Source: Nitrospira sp.
Lineage (GTDB): Bacteria > Nitrospirota > Nitrospiria > Nitrospirales > Nitrospiraceae
Assembly (NCBI GenBank): GCA_024998565.1
Contig: JACOEM010000009.1
Coordinates: 62,001 to 126,000, forward strand
Direction of reading: 5' to 3'
DNA: 64,000 nt
The stretch's first letter is position 1. Each line of letters opens with the position of its first letter. The notes below the pieces were generated by a model. That model saw nothing but the letters and a program-made list of their open reading frames with translations. It was not told where the DNA came from and made no database searches. Shown in pieces: positions 59,550 to 64,000 of this stretch. Both the position numbers and the translations under genes were made by a program.

Positions 59550-59645
59550 AGATGTTCAAAAGGCCGTTCAGCAAGGCCGCAGCTAGCGGGAGGCGGCAGT
59601 GTCTTGCGGGAACGCCGCTGGCGGACTTTTTCCGCATCCTGCTAG
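59550..59645. repeat. Palindromic repeat element overlapping the histidine kinase stop codon
   Basis: The left end GATGTTCAAAAGGCCGTTCA GCAAGGC is related to the reverse complement of the right end (GATGCGGAAAAAGTCCG). The right part, 59606-59641, matches 11840-11875 at about 30 of 36 positions, and in reverse 21920-21958. The kinase stop codon (59642-59644) lies in its last bases. Confidence 0.65.
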
Positions 59646-62002
59646 GCGGGCGAGACTGAGTGAAGGATCTCGCGCACCATGCGGATCAAGTCTTCGGGCG
59701 AGAAGGGCTTTTGCAGAAAGGTCGTGTGGCCCTGGGTTTCATCTCCTGTGACGGGCGGGTTATCGCTGTATCCTGACATGTAGAGCACTTTCATCTCCGC
59801 GAAGTGACTGCGGAGGCGCATGGCCAACTCTTTGCCGTTCATGCCGGGCATCACGAGATCCGTCAGCAGCAGGTCGATGTGGAGCGCGTTTCGTCGGATC
59901 AGATCCAGTGCCTGGAAACCGTCCTCCGCTTCGTGCACGGTGTAGCCATGTGTGCGCAGAATATGCTGCGTCAGTAGGCGGACCGCCGGCTCGTCTTCCA
60001 CCAGCAGGATGATTTCTGTCCCCGAGGTGTGGGCCGGCTCCGATTGAACCGGCGGGAGGGCCGTGTACGGGGGGACGACTTCCGGCAGAAACACGGTCAT
60101 GGTGGTACCCTGACCCACCGCGCTTTCGACCGTAATGGTCCCGCCGCTTTGGTGCACGATGCCATACACCGTCGAGAGGCCGAGACCGGTTCCGCGACCC
60201 GGCGGTTTGGTCGTGAAAAATGGCTCGAAGATCTTGGCCTTCGTGGCCGGGTCGATGCCGGTCCCCGTATCGTGCACCCGCAGACGCACATAGGTGCGGG
60301 CGGTGCGCGTGTCATGATCCGTCCCCCAGACCTCTTCCCGGGAAACCTGGCGGGTATCGATGGTCAGGGTGCCTCCATGCGGCATGGCATCGCGGGCATT
60401 GACGGCCAGGTTGAGCAGGACCTGTTCGAGTTGGACGGCGTCGGCTTTGACCCAGAGCGGAAGAGGGTCGAGTTGCAGAACGATCGAGATGTGTTCACCG
60501 ATCAGGCTCTTCAGCAGCGCCATGAGGTCACGAATCACCCGGTGAAGGTCCAACGAGACCGGGTGGAGCATTTGCTTCCTGCTGAAGGCCAGTAACTGGC
60601 CGGTCAGCGCCGCGCAACGTTCCCCCGCGCGTTGAATTTCCTGCACGAAGTAGCGGGCTGAAGAATTCTGGCTCAGTTCCTGGAGCAGGACCGCGCTATA
60701 GCCGAGGATGACGGTCATCACATTGTTGAAGTCGTGCGCCACGCCTCCCGCCAATCGCCCGACGGCCTCCATTTTTTGGGCCTGCCGCAACTGGTCTTCC
60801 AGTTCGCGGGCCTCCGTAATGTCTTCAGTGATCCCGCTCAGACTATCGACTTCACCCGTCGCGGTATGGTGGATGACCATCCGGTCGTGAATCCATCGGA
60901 CCTGCCCGTCGGGCCGTATGATCCGATACAGCAGGTGCAGGTCGCGTCCGGTCGGATTCGCAATCTCCGCATCGTAGACCTCGCTGACGACCTGTCGATG
61001 GTCCGGGTGGATAAAATCCCGCCAGAGCTTTGGATTTTCATAGAATCGCGCGGCAGGCAAGCCCCAGATCCGCTCGAAGGCCGGATTGACGTACAGGACC
61101 TGCGGCGGATTCGCCTGCGCAAACCACACGCCCTGGTTGAGATTGTCGGTGAGATAGTTGAATCGCTTTTCGCTCGAGAGCCGCGCGCCTTCCGTCCGCC
61201 TGTGTTCCAGGACTTCATTCTGCAGCCGCGCGTTGGCCTGGGCCAGGTCGGCCGTGCGTTCGGTGATGCGCTGTTCCAGATCGGTTTGCGCGGTGCGCAG
61301 TTGCTCCTCGATGACGCGGCGATCGTGGATCTCTTTGGTGATGTCCTGATTCAGTCGTTCGACCGCTTCCGTGCGGGTCGTCAACGACCGTGCCAGGGCC
61401 ACCTTCTCCAGTTGCAGGCGCATCGAGGAGAGCAGCACGCGGTTGAAGTTCCAGGCCGAGTGGATGGTGGCCAGGAGAAACAGGACGCCCATGCCTCCCA
61501 TGATCAGATGGAACTCGTGTCCGCTGAGAAAGAGGTGTCCGAGGATTGGAAGTGTCAACGGAACCGCGTACCACAAAAACAAGGGAAAGGAGACAGAGAG
61601 GACGGACACCGCGCCGGCCGTCATGCCGCCGAGCACGAACAGTTGGACCAATTCATAGGGGAGGGGAATATCCAGCGTGAGAAAATACACGCTGCTGCCC
61701 CATCCGAACCCTGCCATGCTGGTCGTCACCAGCATCCAGCGGTGCCAGTCTGCGCTGCTCCAGGAGGTCGGCCACGCTCGCCGATAACTCAGGATCAGGA
61801 TTGCCCGCATGGCGGCGACCATCCACAGGCCGGCGATCCAGAGCAGCAGGGGCGTATGCGGAACGACGGACCATTCCACCGCCGCGAGAACGGCGGCATT
61901 GATGGCGCTCGCCACCACGCCGGTCGGCATGTTGCGGTACAACACCTGAACTTGCAGGGTATGCAGATCCGGAGCCGGATCGGTGTGGGATGGGCGATCC
62001 AT
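59642..62002 (-). CDS. Hybrid sensor histidine kinase (membrane sensor, PAS, HisKA, HATPase, receiver)
   Basis: This 786-residue protein starts at the ATG at 62002 with AAGG eight bases upstream. An N-terminal membrane sensor has about six spans (AVLAAVEWSVVPHTPLLLWI, LFVLGGMTAGAVSVLSVSFP). A coiled coil, a PAS domain (RFNYLTDNLNQGVWFAQANP, NPAFERIWGLPAARFYENPK, DGQVRWIHDRMVIHHTATGE), HisKA with GGVAHDFNNVMTVILGYSAV (phospho-His), HATPase_c (NLAVNARDAMPHGGTLTIDT, GTGIDPATKAKIFEPFFTTK PPGRGTGLGL) and a C-terminal receiver (ILLVEDEPAVRLLTQ, DLLLTDLVMPGMNG) follow. Signal and partner are unknown. Its stop lies inside a repeat element. Confidence 0.95.
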   Translation of the reverse strand: MDRPSHTDPAPDLHTLQVQVLYRNMPTGVVASAINAAVLAAVEWSVVPHTPLLLWIAGLWMVAAMRAILILSYRRAWPTSWSSADWHRWMLVTTSMAGFGWGSSVYFLTLDIPLPYELVQLFVLGGMTAGAVSVLSVSFPLFLWYAVPLTLPILGHLFLSGHEFHLIMGGMGVLFLLATIHSAWNFNRVLLSSMRLQLEKVALARSLTTRTEAVERLNQDITKEIHDRRVIEEQLRTAQTDLEQRITERTADLAQANARLQNEVLEHRRTEGARLSSEKRFNYLTDNLNQGVWFAQANPPQVLYVNPAFERIWGLPAARFYENPKLWRDFIHPDHRQVVSEVYDAEIANPTGRDLHLLYRIIRPDGQVRWIHDRMVIHHTATGEVDSLSGITEDITEARELEDQLRQAQKMEAVGRLAGGVAHDFNNVMTVILGYSAVLLQELSQNSSARYFVQEIQRAGERCAALTGQLLAFSRKQMLHPVSLDLHRVIRDLMALLKSLIGEHISIVLQLDPLPLWVKADAVQLEQVLLNLAVNARDAMPHGGTLTIDTRQVSREEVWGTDHDTRTARTYVRLRVHDTGTGIDPATKAKIFEPFFTTKPPGRGTGLGLSTVYGIVHQSGGTITVESAVGQGTTMTVFLPEVVPPYTALPPVQSEPAHTSGTEIILLVEDEPAVRLLTQHILRTHGYTVHEAEDGFQALDLIRRNALHIDLLLTDLVMPGMNGKELAMRLRSHFAEMKVLYMSGYSDNPPVTGDETQGHTTFLQKPFSPEDLIRMVREILHSVSPA

Positions 62003-62118
62003 ACGAAGGCCTTGCTCTGAAGCAGGTTCACCGCGCACAGGGTACCGATGGCAGCATCACGATGTGCGCGTGTCTCGTAAGTACGCCTACTCTACCATGA
62101 TCGTTGGAAGGCCGGGCA

Positions 62119-63609
62119 TCAAAAATTCACACGGAGATTGATGGAGCCGACATGCAAGGTCGTGCGATACGTTCCGTTGACGGTGGGATTGACGTTCCCC
62201 GCGACGGTTCTGCCCTCGTACAGAATGGCCTGGTAGGCCAGATCGATTCCGAGGCCTTTGGGGCTGAGGGTCTTGTCGGATCCTCCGCAGGGGATGACCC
62301 CGAAGAATTTGCCGTGCCCCCGGCACATGAATCCGAAGCCGGTGGAGACGGCATGATTGTCGCCGTCGGGAATGGCAGGGTTGAAGGTCTGATCGGGAAT
62401 CGCCTTCTGAGAATGCCAATAGCCGGCGCGTAAGGCGACATCCCAATCGGGCAGCGGTGCGGGGTTCAGCCACTTGTATTCCGTGCCGACCATGACGGTG
62501 TAGCCGCTGGTCCAGTTGGCCGGGGTGGCGATGGCGAGCCCGTTCGACAGGGTCGTATCCAGATTGCGGACCGATTTCCAGCCGGTGTAATCCACGTCCA
62601 ATTCCAGTTTCCACTCCCGCTCGTTATCCCGGACGGGCCAGAGTGCGATGCCGCCGGTGAGAACCTGCGGGACCACAAACGTCGTGCGGGCGTCTGCCAC
62701 ACGCGTGCCGCCGGCGAGCAATTGCCCGTCGAGATGCAGCGTCGCCTGGCTGCGGTAGATGAGGCCGATGTTGACGAGCGGACGTCCGTCCCCGTTACGC
62801 AGCGGCGTATAGAGCAGGCTGGCATTGAAGCCCGCGGCCGTGTCGCGCCCGTTCAATTCCATGCCGGTGCCGGCCGGGATGCCGAGCCCGCCGGGCCAGC
62901 GAAATTGTCGCTCAACCTGTCCTTCTCCGAAGGCTCCGGAAAACGTATAGATGTCCGCTCCCAACCCGATCGCCAGATCCGGCAATGGCCGGAAGGCGAT
63001 GGAAGGGCGAATGTCGATCAGCTCGAACGCGGCTTTCGTGGTCGCCGTGGAGAACGGACTGCTGTCCGGCCAGCGCGTCAAGGTGCCGAACGGGCTGAAG
63101 ACGGCCAGGCCGATGGCGGTGCGGTCGGAGGAGCCGATGCCGAGGTCCTTGAGATTGGCCGTCATGTAGATGTTCGACGGAGGTGGAACCGCCACACTCC
63201 CGCGAAGATCGCCGTTCGCCTGGGTGCCCGCGCCGTTCTGAAACGAGAATCCACCGGCGATGAGAGTGGTGCCGGCTGAGAACTGAACCCCGCGGAGTTG
63301 TGTCATGCCGGCCGGATTATAGTACCCGGCGGAAGCATCGTCGGCTTGCGCCGTGAATGCCGACGCCTGGCCGGTTGCCGAGGCACTGTGATCGTAGATG
63401 CGAAAACTTCCCGCCCGGGCTGTCGATGGGGTGGAGGTGATTGCGGTGATCAGGGCGCAACAGGCAATGAGTATGCGGGCGAAGGGGGCACCGTTTCGCT
63501 TCCACCGGCGCCGCGATGGGGTTTTCCCGTGGTGCGACGGCCGTGCCGCGGGCACGTAGGGTCTCGGTGAATCACCGGCATTAAGAAGGCGTAGAGTCCT
63601 CACGGTCAT
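62119..63609 (-). CDS. FadL-family outer-membrane transporter
   Basis: This 496-residue protein starts at the ATG at 63609, with GAGGA immediately upstream. After a long N-terminus the signal region ILIACCALITAITSTPSTARA is followed by the FadL hatch-like beginning (GSFRIYDHSASATGQASAFT AQADDASAGYYNPAGMTQLR), then barrel strands GVQFSAGTTLIAGGFSFQNG, RTAIGLAVFSPFGTLTRWPD, LIDIRPSIAFRPLPDLAIGL, GYTVMVGTEYKWLNPAPLPD and the end TTLHVGSINLRVNF. FadL-type proteins take up long-chain fatty acids or other hydrophobic compounds. A 30-residue extension before the signal is longer than usual; the true start could be further in. Confidence 0.93.
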   Translation of the reverse strand: MTVRTLRLLNAGDSPRPYVPAARPSHHGKTPSRRRWKRNGAPFARILIACCALITAITSTPSTARAGSFRIYDHSASATGQASAFTAQADDASAGYYNPAGMTQLRGVQFSAGTTLIAGGFSFQNGAGTQANGDLRGSVAVPPPSNIYMTANLKDLGIGSSDRTAIGLAVFSPFGTLTRWPDSSPFSTATTKAAFELIDIRPSIAFRPLPDLAIGLGADIYTFSGAFGEGQVERQFRWPGGLGIPAGTGMELNGRDTAAGFNASLLYTPLRNGDGRPLVNIGLIYRSQATLHLDGQLLAGGTRVADARTTFVVPQVLTGGIALWPVRDNEREWKLELDVDYTGWKSVRNLDTTLSNGLAIATPANWTSGYTVMVGTEYKWLNPAPLPDWDVALRAGYWHSQKAIPDQTFNPAIPDGDNHAVSTGFGFMCRGHGKFFGVIPCGGSDKTLSPKGLGIDLAYQAILYEGRTVAGNVNPTVNGTYRTTLHVGSINLRVNF

Positions 63610-63765
63610 GTTCCTCGTATGGATGAGTCTGTCAGTAACGCAATCAGCCTGCCGGGGCGCGTGGTGTGTGCAGTTAACGTTGTACGGGTGTGATGCGCAG
63701 AGCCGACGCGTATTCCGGACGTCCTGATTGGTGCAAGAGCGTAAAAACTCGGCAATGTGGCGCTC

Positions 63766-63794
63766 ATCTAAGAGAAGGCACGGGACTTTGTCAA
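63766..63794 (-). promoter_or_regulatory. Consensus sigma-70 promoter of the FadL gene
   Basis: On the minus strand TTGACA (63794-63789), 17-base spacer AAGTCCCGTGCCTTCTC, TTAGAT (63771-63766). Initiation near 63759 gives a leader of about 150 bases before the ATG at 63609. Confidence 0.7.
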
Positions 63795-63887
63795 GCTCGG
63801 GTGCCGGGGGATCTTCCTGAATTGCGCTGTGCACGCATGTGATTTCGTTCGCTGGATCGCGTATGCTCGGCGGATGGGGACGTGGTG

Positions 63888-64000
63888 GTGCTATTCGTGA
63901 GACGCTGGATCGTGCGAGGGCTTCTGGTCATGGCCGGCGTCGTGGTCCTTGCCGCAGGAAGTGGGGTGACCTACGGGCTCTACCTCTCGGCCAGTCTGGC
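63888..64000 (+). CDS. N-terminal fragment of an exported or membrane protein (runs off the right edge)
   Basis: From GTG at 63888 (or the preceding GTG at 63885) the frame reads VLFVRRWIVRGLLVMAGVVV LAAGSGVTYGLYLSASL at the edge: a basic start and one hydrophobic span, as in signal anchors. Resemblance to the anchor of class A penicillin-binding proteins (a span followed by a short YLSASLP-like stretch) is a guess. Only 37 residues are visible. It is divergent from the FadL gene. Confidence 0.5.
   Translation, partial: MLFVRRWIVRGLLVMAGVVVLAAGSGVTYGLYLSASL

Noticed and set aside
1-64000. CRISPR arrays, tRNA or rRNA genes, prophage or conjugation modules
   Set aside because: Looked for direct-repeat/spacer ladders, tRNA cloverleaf ends and phage structural genes; none seen. 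Repeats here are dispersed palindromes without spacers.

Overview
The window is about 64 kb of bacterial chromosome. It is GC-rich (roughly 60% by eye), densely coding, and organised in short operons on both strands. It has signal-peptide-bearing outer-membrane beta-barrels (Omp85, FadL, DUF481 and small barrels), lipoproteins and a periplasmic di-haem cytochrome c, so the host is Gram-negative. The protein style and the intergenic palindromes recall Nitrospirota (Nitrospira-like). That is an impression from general knowledge, not a measurement. I saw no rRNA, tRNA, CRISPR array, intact insertion sequence or prophage module.

Layout. 1-6.1 kb: partial GIY-YIG nuclease, gluconokinase, SnoaL-like protein, DUF2127 membrane protein, di-haem cytochrome c, small barrel, CBS-pair protein. 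6.6-14 kb: pyrophosphatase, DEAD-box RNA helicase, a second SF2 helicase, a lysine-tailed AAA+ protein that has lost its ATPase motifs, a 56-residue zinc-finger protein, RF3. 14.4-21.5 kb: LEA-like periplasmic protein, a candidate modification-dependent HNH nuclease, DUF2132, a MscK-like channel, YaeQ, SUI1/YciH, an AlkC/AlkD-like protein and an SDR. 21.5-24.3 kb: an AT-richer patch with a trypsin-like lipoprotein and a decayed RAYT (REP-associated tyrosine transposase). 24.3-39.3 kb: aldo/keto reductase, Na+/H+ antiporter, barrels, an operon GNAT / C39-like / flavoprotein / RBBP9-like hydrolase driven by an apparently leaderless promoter, nitrilase, a second HI0933-type flavoprotein, DUF481, a lipoprotein, DUF155/RMD1 and a HAD phosphatase.

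39.3-64 kb: a MITE-like element, then the most unusual locus, four genes joined by start/stop overlaps (801-aa protein of unknown family, phosphatidylserine-decarboxylase-like proenzyme, Lgt-like integral membrane protein, TPR protein). Next come a PiT phosphate transporter, a DUF4832-type lipoprotein, a response regulator with an ATPase output, a periplasmic FKBP, a glutathionyl-hydroquinone reductase gene interrupted by one amber codon, an ankyrin/proline-rich/barrel fusion, an NmrA protein, a second LEA-like protein, a sodium:solute symporter, a hybrid histidine kinase, FadL, and the start of one more gene.

The window looks like core chromosome with envelope, stress and signalling genes, plus a few acquired pieces (HNH nuclease, trypsin-like protein, RAYT remnant). 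At least three families of palindromic or dispersed repeats sit between genes. The strongest leads are the PSD/Lgt-like four-gene operon, the AAA+ pseudoenzyme, the PUA/SRA-like HNH nuclease, the amber-interrupted reductase, and a repeated promoter cassette whose -10 ends six bases before a start codon.
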